This document shows positions 1-6,011 of a stretch of 15,836 nt of DNA, one piece after another. Source of the DNA: Kordiimonadaceae bacterium (lineage in GTDB: Bacteria > Pseudomonadota > Alphaproteobacteria > Sphingomonadales > Emcibacteraceae). Where the stretch lies: the NCBI GenBank assembly GCA_018699075.1, contig JABIPV010000286.1, positions 1-15,836 on the forward strand, given 5' to 3'. The notes beneath the pieces are model-generated. The model was not told the DNA's origin. It did not search any database and saw only the letters and a program-made list of their open reading frames with translations. The position numbers and the translations under genes are program-made. Each line of letters starts with the position of its first letter. The stretch's first letter is position 1.

Positions 1-950
1 ACCCTTTCCAAGATCCGAGCAAAGAACAGGAAAATGCACCAAGTTTGCAAAAATTAATGTCTAGCCTTGGTTCTGATACGGATAAAATAAAAACTAAAAA
101 AATAACGGCAAACCCTATCAATAAAATTATTGACCCTTCACCAACGGTGACTAAAAATAAACCCAGAACTGTACCCAACTATGAGCACATCTTTCCAAAA
201 AATGTCACGCCTCCCATGGGGCCAATACAATTAGATAAACTTGAGAGAAATTTCACCACTATGGATATGAGTGGTCTTATATCACAACAAAATATTTGTG
301 TAGTTGTCGATAATTTACCCCCACAAGTGGTTTATACGAAAAAATATATTTCGCTTTATGAAGTAAATAATTCAATTTTGCCGGGATATGATATTTCTGC
401 TGATAAATGGCTGTTTCAACGTCTAACAAAAACATTTGATTTGAGACTTATGAAAGCGCTTAGAGATAATAATTCTTTTCCTGATCAGGTTTTATCAATT
501 AATATCAATGTTTCAACAGTTCTTTCTAAAGAATTCGATAAATTTATCGCTAAACAAAAACAAGTATCTCCTCACCCAATGGTATTTGAAATTACCTTGT
601 TTGATATTATGTCGAACATAAATGAGTATTTTCAAGCACAAGAGAAATTGGATAAACTTGGATGTAAAATCTGCATATGTCAGATGGACATACAATCTTT
701 ATATGTATTAAATAGAGAACTATTAAATGTAGATTTTCTTAAAATACGCTGGAATCAAATCTATCAAACAGTCCTTAGCCATTCAGACAAACAAAGAATT
801 TCTCAGGTTATTAATGATCACGGAAAAATGCGTATTGCTCTTTCAAATTGCGATTCCAAGCAATCGTTAAAATTCGGCGATAGTGTCGGAATTGTCATGT
901 ATTCTGGTTTTGAGATCGATAAGTTACAGGGTTTACCATCTGGCCCTTAA
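1..950 (+). CDS. C-terminal part of a protein with a degenerate EAL-like domain (5' end outside window)
   Basis: The reading frame is open to the left edge, so the gene starts outside the window; the TTG at 45 is only the first in-window start-like codon and has no convincing ribosome site. Counting from that TTG (301 codons), residues 1-60 are low-complexity, rich in Lys, Pro, Ser and Thr, like a linker. Residues about 83-292 follow the layout of an EAL (cyclic-di-GMP phosphodiesterase) domain: a strand ending LYEVNN near 104-109 where EAL would sit, INVS near 154-157, FEIT at 181-184 for the lEiTE strand, a helix ending KLDKLGCKI, then FLKIRW at 231-236 for LKID. The acidic catalytic positions are mostly lost: DDFGTG is replaced by CQMDIQS, KID by KIR, and AEGVE by ALSNCD. 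I infer a non-catalytic EAL-like regulatory or scaffolding domain. No N-terminal sensor or GGDEF part is visible. The fold call rests on motif layout only. Confidence 0.6.
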   Translation, partial: PFQDPSKEQENAPSLQKLMSSLGSDTDKIKTKKITANPINKIIDPSPTVTKNKPRTVPNYEHIFPKNVTPPMGPIQLDKLERNFTTMDMSGLISQQNICVVVDNLPPQVVYTKKYISLYEVNNSILPGYDISADKWLFQRLTKTFDLRLMKALRDNNSFPDQVLSININVSTVLSKEFDKFIAKQKQVSPHPMVFEITLFDIMSNINEYFQAQEKLDKLGCKICICQMDIQSLYVLNRELLNVDFLKIRWNQIYQTVLSHSDKQRISQVINDHGKMRIALSNCDSKQSLKFGDSVGIVMYSGFEIDKLQGLPSGP

Positions 951-1531
951 TATTCGGCACCAGCCTGCGTCAATACTCTCGTCAATTGTCTAAGGCGTCT
1001 ATTTTCCAATGTTAAATCCATTGGTGTTCGCCCAGTATTATCAGCAATTGACCAGTCAGCGTTTGCTGCGAGTAACCTTTTCACAGATGCACGGTCATTA
1101 CCCTGCACAGCCTTATAAAGAGCCGTTTCCCCGTTACGGTCACCTTTATTTACATCTGCGTTACTTGTAATTAACATGTCCATAACTTCACGAGCTCTGA
1201 GTCTGACAGCAACCATTAAAGCTGTTTCACCTGTTGATTTAATAGGTACGTCCGTATTGGCCTTCCCGTCCATTAAAAAAGTCATTAAAATGCTATCACG
1301 TAACTTTGCGGCAATATAAACTGCTGTTTCGCCATCATCATAACCACGGGTATTGATGTTCGCACCTCTTTGCAGATAAGATTTAACTTTACCGTAATCC
1401 TGATCTTTAACGGCTTTCAAGAATACGTAAGAATCTGACTGGCTTTCTTGCGCTGTTACGGAAACTGAAAAGCCCGGCAACATTATAAATGCAGCCATCA
1501 AAAGTCCTATTAAATACTTAAATTTGTTCAT
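947..1531 (-). CDS. Exported ankyrin-repeat protein
   Basis: This 194-residue protein has a clear Sec signal peptide: Lys near the start, a hydrophobic core at about 7-22, and a likely cut after VTA at residue 27. The mature part is almost entirely ankyrin repeats, at about 34-63, 66-95, 99-130, 132-163 and a final degenerate one at 165-194. The GETALxxAV and LLxxxADxN signatures are plain in the middle repeats. Ankyrin arrays bind other proteins; here the partner would be periplasmic, but nothing nearby names it. A GGAG-type ribosome site precedes the ATG. The gene is convergent with the EAL-like gene, with a 4-bp overlap through a shared TTAA containing both stops. It is divergent from the Sco operon, with two palindromes in the shared promoter region. 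Similar short secreted ankyrin proteins occur in many alphaproteobacteria; the specific role is unknown. Confidence 0.85.
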   Translation of the reverse strand: MNKFKYLIGLLMAAFIMLPGFSVSVTAQESQSDSYVFLKAVKDQDYGKVKSYLQRGANINTRGYDDGETAVYIAAKLRDSILMTFLMDGKANTDVPIKSTGETALMVAVRLRAREVMDMLITSNADVNKGDRNGETALYKAVQGNDRASVKRLLAANADWSIADNTGRTPMDLTLENRRLRQLTRVLTQAGAEY

Positions 1532-1545
1532 TGTCTAAACTCCGA

Positions 1546-1566
1546 GCTTTAAAATTATTTTAAAGC
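1546..1566. promoter_or_regulatory. 21-bp perfect palindrome in the ankyrin gene leader
   Basis: Ten-base arms GCTTTAAAAT and ATTTTAAAGC flank a single central base. The element lies directly upstream of the CGGAG ribosome site of the ankyrin gene and around its predicted transcription start. It could be an operator for a dimeric repressor, or an mRNA stem of about 8 bp next to the ribosome site. No regulator is encoded beside it. Confidence 0.5.
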
Positions 1567-1568
1567 GT

Positions 1569-1597
1569 ATTATAACATAAAGTTATAACTAGTCTAT
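1569..1597 (-). promoter_or_regulatory. Predicted promoter of the ankyrin gene overlapping a 19-bp palindrome
   Basis: On the minus strand a perfect TATAAT -10 box (1569-1574) lies 16 bases downstream of TAGACT (1591-1596), a 4/6 match to the -35 consensus. The -10 box overlaps the perfect inverted repeat TTATAAC-N5-GTTATAA at 1570-1588, so a protein bound to that palindrome would block this promoter. The region is shared with the divergent Sco operon, whose own promoter I could not place with confidence. Confidence 0.45.
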
Positions 1598-1627
1598 TCT
1601 TAACCCAAACTGAAGATTTATAATCAT

Positions 1628-2242
1628 ATGAACAACAATCAAACACCCCACAGACTTAATATTCGAATGATTATTTCTTTAATTTTAGTTGTCGTCGCTA
1701 TAGGCGTTTGGAGCCTTTATTTGAGCAAAGATGATACCCCTTCGGCGGCTGATAATAGTCGCGCCCTAATCGGTGGTGCTTTTGAACTTACTAATCATAA
1801 GAACGAGATGGTTTCAGATAAAGATTTTCTGGGTAAATATATGATCGTATATTTTGGTTATACATATTGCCCAGATGTCTGCCCAATGGATTTACAAATT
1901 ATGACCGACAGCATGCACCATCTTCCGCAGGAAATTGCAAATAAAGTGACCCCGGTCTTTGTAACGATTGATCCTGAACGTGATACTGTTGAAGTAATGG
2001 CGGAATATGTGCAATATTTTCATGAAGACCTGGTAGGCTTAACCGGTACTCTTGAACAAATTAATACTATAAAAAAAGCTTACCGTGTCTATGCCGCAAA
2101 AGCTGATGAAACTGAAGATTATCTAGTTGATCACACAGCCTATACGTATTTAATGGATACTGATGGTAGCTTACTCAAGCACTTTAATCATGGTGAAGAT
2201 CCTGAACAAATGGCTTCAATTATGGCGACTTTGATCAAATAA
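1628..2242 (+). CDS. SCO1/SenC-family copper chaperone (cytochrome c oxidase assembly)
   Basis: The 204-residue product has an uncleaved membrane anchor at about residues 13-31 and then a thioredoxin-fold domain facing the periplasm. The family hallmark is complete: CPDVC (C81 and C85) after VYFGYTY, and the third copper ligand H169 in VDHTAYTYL. The motif FVTIDPERDT at about 111-120 is also typical. Sco proteins deliver copper to, or reduce thiols of, the CuA site of cytochrome c oxidase subunit II. The length is normal for the family. The ATG at 1628 keeps the anchor with a short cytoplasmic lead; the ribosome site (GAAG, about 12 bases upstream) is weak. The stop codon overlaps the next start (TAATG), indicating translational coupling with the YcgN-type gene. 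No oxidase genes are in view. Confidence 0.93.
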   Translation: MNNNQTPHRLNIRMIISLILVVVAIGVWSLYLSKDDTPSAADNSRALIGGAFELTNHKNEMVSDKDFLGKYMIVYFGYTYCPDVCPMDLQIMTDSMHHLPQEIANKVTPVFVTIDPERDTVEVMAEYVQYFHEDLVGLTGTLEQINTIKKAYRVYAAKADETEDYLVDHTAYTYLMDTDGSLLKHFNHGEDPEQMASIMATLIK

Positions 2243-2709
2243 TGTCTGCAAATAAGCCTCCATTTTGGAAGAGTAAAACATTAGAGAAAATGTCTGAAAA
2301 TGAATGGGAGTCTCTTTGTGATGGTTGCGGTTTATGTTGCCTTCATAAATTAGAAGACGAACAAACAGAAGACGTTTCTTATACTAACGTGGCTTGCCGT
2401 CTGCTTAATATTAATACTTGCCGCTGTAATCAATATACAAAACGTAAAAAGCTCGTACCGGACTGTGTCATTTTAAAGCCAAAAGATGTACAGAAATTCA
2501 AATGGTTACCCCCTACTTGTGCATATCGTTTGATATCAGAAGGAAAAGACCTTTATCCTTGGCACCCTTTACTTAGCGGATCTTCACAAACAGTAATTAA
2601 TGCAGGCATTTCTATATCCGGAAAAGTAATTTCAGAACGTAACGCCGGTGATCTTCAAGATCACATAATTGATTTTCATGAATTAAGTTCTGAGGCTGAT
2701 CATGAATGA
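2242..2709 (+). CDS. YcgN-family (UPF0260) cysteine-cluster protein
   Basis: The 155-residue protein belongs to the YcgN/YkgJ-type cysteine-cluster proteins, as shown by WESLCDGCGLCC at about 22-33, followed by VACRLLNINTCRCNQY (about 50-65), VPDC (C75) and LPPTCAYR (C93). Nine cysteines (26, 29, 32, 33, 52, 60, 62, 75, 93) suggest metal or Fe-S binding. The conserved YPWHPLLSG near 105-113 is characteristic of the YcgN subgroup. The biochemical role of the family is not established. The length matches E. coli YcgN (about 150 residues). It is the middle gene of a three-gene operon, overlapping the Sco gene by 1 base and the metallopeptidase gene by 8 bases, so its translation is probably coupled to both. 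No signal peptide or membrane segment is seen, so it should be cytoplasmic. Confidence 0.9.
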   Translation: MSANKPPFWKSKTLEKMSENEWESLCDGCGLCCLHKLEDEQTEDVSYTNVACRLLNINTCRCNQYTKRKKLVPDCVILKPKDVQKFKWLPPTCAYRLISEGKDLYPWHPLLSGSSQTVINAGISISGKVISERNAGDLQDHIIDFHELSSEADHE

Positions 2710-3391
2710 TCATTCAGACTTTGACCTTTATTTTAAAAAACACCGCCTCGCAAAGCGTATGAAATTACGTTATGACGCCGCCACAGATAGCGCGATTGTG
2801 ACTATGCCGCCTCGCAGTAGCGAAAAAGCGGCGCGTAAATTCGCTGAAAATAATATTGAATGGTTGCAAGAACAACGACGGTCTTTACCTGAAATTAAAA
2901 AATTATGGCCGGGATTTTTTGTTCCTTACCAAGGGCAAGAACGATTAATCATTCATGATACAGATAAGTCTGGGCGGGTACATATTTCAGAAAATGAAAT
3001 TATCGTTGGAGGTCCCCTAGAAGGCCTGCCTGTTAGACTAGAAAATTACCTAAAAAAACAAGCTCGGTTGGTGATTGAGCCGATGGCAAATGAAATGGCT
3101 AAAAATACTGGTAAACATTTTAAACGCATTCAAATTCGAGATACCAAAAGTCGCTGGGGCAGCTGTTCTTCATCAGGAACGCTTTCTTTTTCATGGCGTC
3201 TTATTATGACGCCTCCCGAAATTTTACGCTATGTAGTGGCTCATGAAGTTGCCCATTTATCAGAAATGAACCATAGCAAAGCTTTTTGGCATGTCGTCGA
3301 TCAGCTTGTTTATAATGCAAAAACATCGCGAAAATGGTTAAAATCTGAAGGCAGCAGTTTAATGTTTATAAAAGTCGAACATCATCAATAA
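2702..3391 (+). CDS. YgjP-type (M48/DUF45) zinc metallopeptidase
   Basis: The 229-residue product carries HEVAHLSEMNHSKAFW at 181-196: an HExxH zinc site (H181, E182, H185) and the downstream NHS histidine H191 as likely third ligand. RDTKSRWGSCSSSGTLSFSW (147-166) is the other conserved block of the YgjP/DUF45 family. The N-terminal part, with RMKLRYDAATDSAIVTMPPRSS (19-40), matches the family's beta-rich segment. No signal peptide or membrane helix is visible, so it is presumably cytoplasmic. The natural substrate of this family is not established. The start at 2702 overlaps the end of the YcgN-type gene by 8 bases and makes this the last gene of the Sco operon. The convergent PBP gene ends 11 bases further on, with no room for a classical terminator in between. 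Confidence 0.9.
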   Translation: MNDHSDFDLYFKKHRLAKRMKLRYDAATDSAIVTMPPRSSEKAARKFAENNIEWLQEQRRSLPEIKKLWPGFFVPYQGQERLIIHDTDKSGRVHISENEIIVGGPLEGLPVRLENYLKKQARLVIEPMANEMAKNTGKHFKRIQIRDTKSRWGSCSSSGTLSFSWRLIMTPPEILRYVVAHEVAHLSEMNHSKAFWHVVDQLVYNAKTSRKWLKSEGSSLMFIKVEHHQ

Positions 3392-3402
3392 GCAATTTTA
3401 AT

Positions 3403-5286
3403 TTAATTAGTGGGTTTTACGCGTGGTCTGACATTAGGCGTATCTAAGGTTGCATCATTTCGACCCAAATATACTCTATACATAAAGTTCTTCCATATAT
3501 TTGCCGGTGTTCCACCGCCCGTAACGCCGCTCATTGGTGTGCTGTCATCTTTTCCAACCCATACCCCATTTATCATATCCCTACCATATCCAACAAAAAG
3601 TGCATCTTTATAATTTTGTGTTGTTCCGGTTTTTCCAGCAACAGGAAAATCCATTATTGCTGACCTAGCTGTACCAGAAGTCACAACATTTTCAAGCATT
3701 GACTGCATTGTAAATGTAACATCTTCATCTAGTATTCTTACTTCGGGACCTGGCATATGTCGGTAAAGGATTTGGCCGGAACTATTTTCAATTTCAACAA
3801 TTCCATAAGGTTTTGTTTCAATCCCACCGCGCGCTACAACTGTATATGCCGCCGTGAGTTCAAGTAAATTTACTTCCGAAGTCCCTAAAGCTAAACTTGG
3901 TTCTGTGGTCATAGGAGAGGTAATTCCAAGTCGTTCTGACATATTTATTACATTGCTGCGGTTTACCCTTTCCGATAATTTCACGGCCACAGTATTTATA
4001 GATTTTGAGAAGGCTGTATTTAACGACACATCCCCTTCATAATTTCCGCCGTAATTTTTCGGGCTCCAGTCATTTAATATTATAGGGCTGTCTCTCATGA
4101 TAGTATCCGGACCGTAACCCGCTTCTAATGCCGCGAGATATACAAACAACTTAAAAGCACTTCCGGGCTGTCTTTCTGCTTGAACTGCCCTATTAAATTG
4201 GCTTTCCCCGTAATTTTTACCACCTATTAATGCCCTTACAGCACCATCCAAATCCATCGATACTAACGCTGCTTGCGTGTCATCCAATCTTTCTTGTCTG
4301 CTTAATGTCTGCCTGACCGCGTTTGCGGCCATTTGCTGCATGTTTGGCACCAATGTTGTATGAATGATAATCGGTTCATTCACGGTGCCAATTAAATCAG
4401 GTACTTGTTCCACGATCCAATCAGTGAAGTATCGCACATCCCCACCAGCAGAGGCTCCATTGATATTTACACTGCGTTTTTTTGCTGCGTTGGCTGCTTT
4501 TTGATCTAAATACCCAACAGCGACCATATTATCTAATACGATTGACGTACGTGCATAAGCCCGCTCTACATCACGTAATGGCGAATATAAGGCCGGACCT
4601 TTTAGCATTCCGGAAAGCATTGCTGATTCTGTTAATGTTAAATTACGCGCCCCGTGGCCGAAAATTGTTCTTGATGCCGCATCAATTCCATATGCACCAG
4701 CTCCAAAATATGCTCGGTTCAGATAAATGGTTATAATTTCCTGTTTATCAAGTTTCATTTCTAACCAAAAACTCAATAATAATTCCTGAATTTTTCTCTT
4801 CAATGTCCTGCTGGAATTTAAATAAAGGTTTTTGGCAAGTTGTTGTGAAATTGTACTGCCGCCTTCAACAAGACGACCTGCGGTAATATTATTAACTGCG
4901 GCGCGTAATAGCCCACGAACGTCGAGGCCATAATGGTCAAAAAATCGTCTATCTTCTGTCGCAATTAAAGCTTCAATTAGTTCCGGAGGTATTTCATTAT
5001 ATTCTAACCAATCACCGTATACATCCCCGTACGTAGCAATTGGATCTCCGTTCCTATCCATTACCATTATTGTGGTTTTTGCATTTGTTGTTTCAATATT
5101 GGAAATATCAGGTAAGTCATAGGCATAGTAAACTGTTAGCGGCACCAATAAAATTACCCCCCAAACTACCACCACAAAAATACCATAAATCAATTTTGAC
5201 AGGCCTTTTCTTGGCGCTTTTCTTTTATCAATTGGCGCGATGGCTGCCTTGCGTGATTTTTTCTTTTTTAGAAAATTAAATGTCAT
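3403..5286 (-). CDS. Class A (bifunctional) penicillin-binding protein, PBP1a-like
   Basis: The 627-residue protein makes peptidoglycan: it polymerises lipid II and cross-links the stem peptides. A basic cytoplasmic tail (1-30) and a membrane anchor (about 31-56) precede a GT51 glycosyltransferase domain with ALIATEDRRFFDHYG (catalytic E111) and GGSTISQQLAKNLY (142-155). The transpeptidase domain has the SxxK box SAFK (nucleophile S376, K379), the SxN box SIN (429-431) and KTGT (552-555). All catalytic residues are intact. The protein is short compared with E. coli PBP1a (850 residues), and there is little space for the extra OB domain between the two enzymatic modules, so it is a compact class A PBP and not an mrcA orthologue by architecture. 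The start follows AGGACGG by a few bases. It is divergent from the VOC gene and convergent with the metallopeptidase gene. Confidence 0.93.
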   Translation of the reverse strand: MTFNFLKKKKSRKAAIAPIDKRKAPRKGLSKLIYGIFVVVVWGVILLVPLTVYYAYDLPDISNIETTNAKTTIMVMDRNGDPIATYGDVYGDWLEYNEIPPELIEALIATEDRRFFDHYGLDVRGLLRAAVNNITAGRLVEGGSTISQQLAKNLYLNSSRTLKRKIQELLLSFWLEMKLDKQEIITIYLNRAYFGAGAYGIDAASRTIFGHGARNLTLTESAMLSGMLKGPALYSPLRDVERAYARTSIVLDNMVAVGYLDQKAANAAKKRSVNINGASAGGDVRYFTDWIVEQVPDLIGTVNEPIIIHTTLVPNMQQMAANAVRQTLSRQERLDDTQAALVSMDLDGAVRALIGGKNYGESQFNRAVQAERQPGSAFKLFVYLAALEAGYGPDTIMRDSPIILNDWSPKNYGGNYEGDVSLNTAFSKSINTVAVKLSERVNRSNVINMSERLGITSPMTTEPSLALGTSEVNLLELTAAYTVVARGGIETKPYGIVEIENSSGQILYRHMPGPEVRILDEDVTFTMQSMLENVVTSGTARSAIMDFPVAGKTGTTQNYKDALFVGYGRDMINGVWVGKDDSTPMSGVTGGGTPANIWKNFMYRVYLGRNDATLDTPNVRPRVKPTN

Positions 5287-5311
5287 GTCCGTCCTAAATT
5301 CTACTTTATTA

Positions 5312-5340
5312 ACAATAAGAGAAAGGCAAAATTATGACAA
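5312..5340 (-). promoter_or_regulatory. Predicted sigma70-type promoter of the PBP gene
   Basis: On the minus strand TTGTCA (5335-5340, 5/6 match) is followed after exactly 17 bases by TATTGT (5312-5317, 4/6 match). Transcription would start near 5305, giving a leader of about 20 bases that holds the AGGACGG ribosome site. Predicted from motif match and spacing only. Confidence 0.45.
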
Positions 5341-5364
5341 GCACCTTAGTGGGTGAGTTTTTTC

Positions 5365-5393
5365 TTGACTTTAGTTTCATATGTAACTAACAT
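5365..5393 (+). promoter_or_regulatory. Predicted sigma70-type promoter of the VOC gene
   Basis: TTGACT (5365-5370, 5/6 match) and TAACAT (5388-5393, 4/6 match) are separated by 17 bases. The predicted start near 5400 lies about 27 bases before the ATG, with AAGGA at 5415-5419 as ribosome site. The promoter is back to back with that of the PBP gene. Confidence 0.45.
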
Positions 5394-5426
5394 CACCTCA
5401 TACGCTGATTATTTAAGGATAAGAAT

Positions 5427-5963
5427 ATGAAAATAGAGAGAATTCACCATGTTGCCTACCGCTGTATGGATGCTAACAGAACAGTAGATTTTTATAAGAA
5501 GTATCTCAATATGGATCTTGTTCTTGCTATTTCAGAAGACAAGGTCCCTTCAACGGGTGAACCGGATCCTTATATTCACATTTTTCTTGATGCTGGTTCG
5601 GAAAATGTTCTCGCCTTTTTTGAAATCCCAAATTCCCCAAAAATGGGTTGGGATGAGAATACACCTGATTGGGTTCAACATATGGCTTTTAAGGTTTCCG
5701 ATGAAAAAACCATGATGGAAGCCAAAGAAAGGCTCGAAGAAGGTGGTATTGAAGTGGTTGGTCCGACAAACCACCATATTTTCCAGTCCATTTATTTCCG
5801 TGATCCAGATGGACACCGCCTTGAACTTGCTTATGATACTGCTTCCGTGGATGACTTAAAAAGACTTAATGAAGTGGCCCCTGAAATGATGACGGCATGG
5901 GCTAAAAGTAAAACCACACTGAAGCATGCGGCTTGGCTTCACGAAGAAGAGTTCAGCAATTAA
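5427..5963 (+). CDS. VOC-superfamily (glyoxalase/bleomycin resistance/dioxygenase fold) protein
   Basis: The 178-residue product has two beta-alpha-beta-beta-beta halves of the vicinal-oxygen-chelate fold: IERIHHVAYRCMDANRTVDFYKKYLNM (3-29) and WVQHMAFKVSDEKTMMEAKERLEEGG (82-107). It ends in the typical YFRDPDGHRLELAYDT (123-138). Candidate metal ligands are H8, E66 (in LAFFEIP), H85 and E133, the usual four positions of the superfamily, so it is probably an active metalloenzyme. Members include glyoxalases, extradiol dioxygenases, epimerases and thiol transferases; which reaction this one catalyses cannot be read from the sequence. The C-terminal 40 residues extend beyond the fold and look helical. 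It is a single-gene unit, with its own promoter, an AAGGA ribosome site 7 bases before the ATG, and a strong terminator starting at its stop codon. Confidence 0.85.
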   Translation: MKIERIHHVAYRCMDANRTVDFYKKYLNMDLVLAISEDKVPSTGEPDPYIHIFLDAGSENVLAFFEIPNSPKMGWDENTPDWVQHMAFKVSDEKTMMEAKERLEEGGIEVVGPTNHHIFQSIYFRDPDGHRLELAYDTASVDDLKRLNEVAPEMMTAWAKSKTTLKHAAWLHEEEFSN

Positions 5964-5991
5964 AAAAAGCGGGCTAGATACCCGCTTTTTT
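5963..5991. terminator. Bidirectional intrinsic terminator between the VOC gene and gyrB
   Basis: An 11-bp stem, AAAAAAGCGGG (5963-5973) with CCCGCTTTTTT (5981-5991) around a 7-base loop, is GC-rich at the tip and has T runs on the outside on both strands. It begins at the VOC stop codon and lies 20 bases past the gyrB stop, so it should serve both convergent genes. Confidence 0.9.
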
Positions 5992-6011
5992 AATATTTAT
6001 AACTTTAATGT

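Noticed and set aside
45..59. TTG at 45 or ATG at 57 as the true start of the EAL-like gene
   Set aside because: The frame is open to the window edge and no ribosome site precedes either codon, so the gene most likely begins outside the window.
1619..1624. TATAAT as the -10 box of the Sco operon
   Set aside because: It is only 4 bases before the start codon, so transcription would begin inside the gene; no matching -35 box was found.
5550..5816. Minus-strand open frame inside the VOC gene
   Set aside because: It is antisense to the well-supported VOC frame and has no features of its own.
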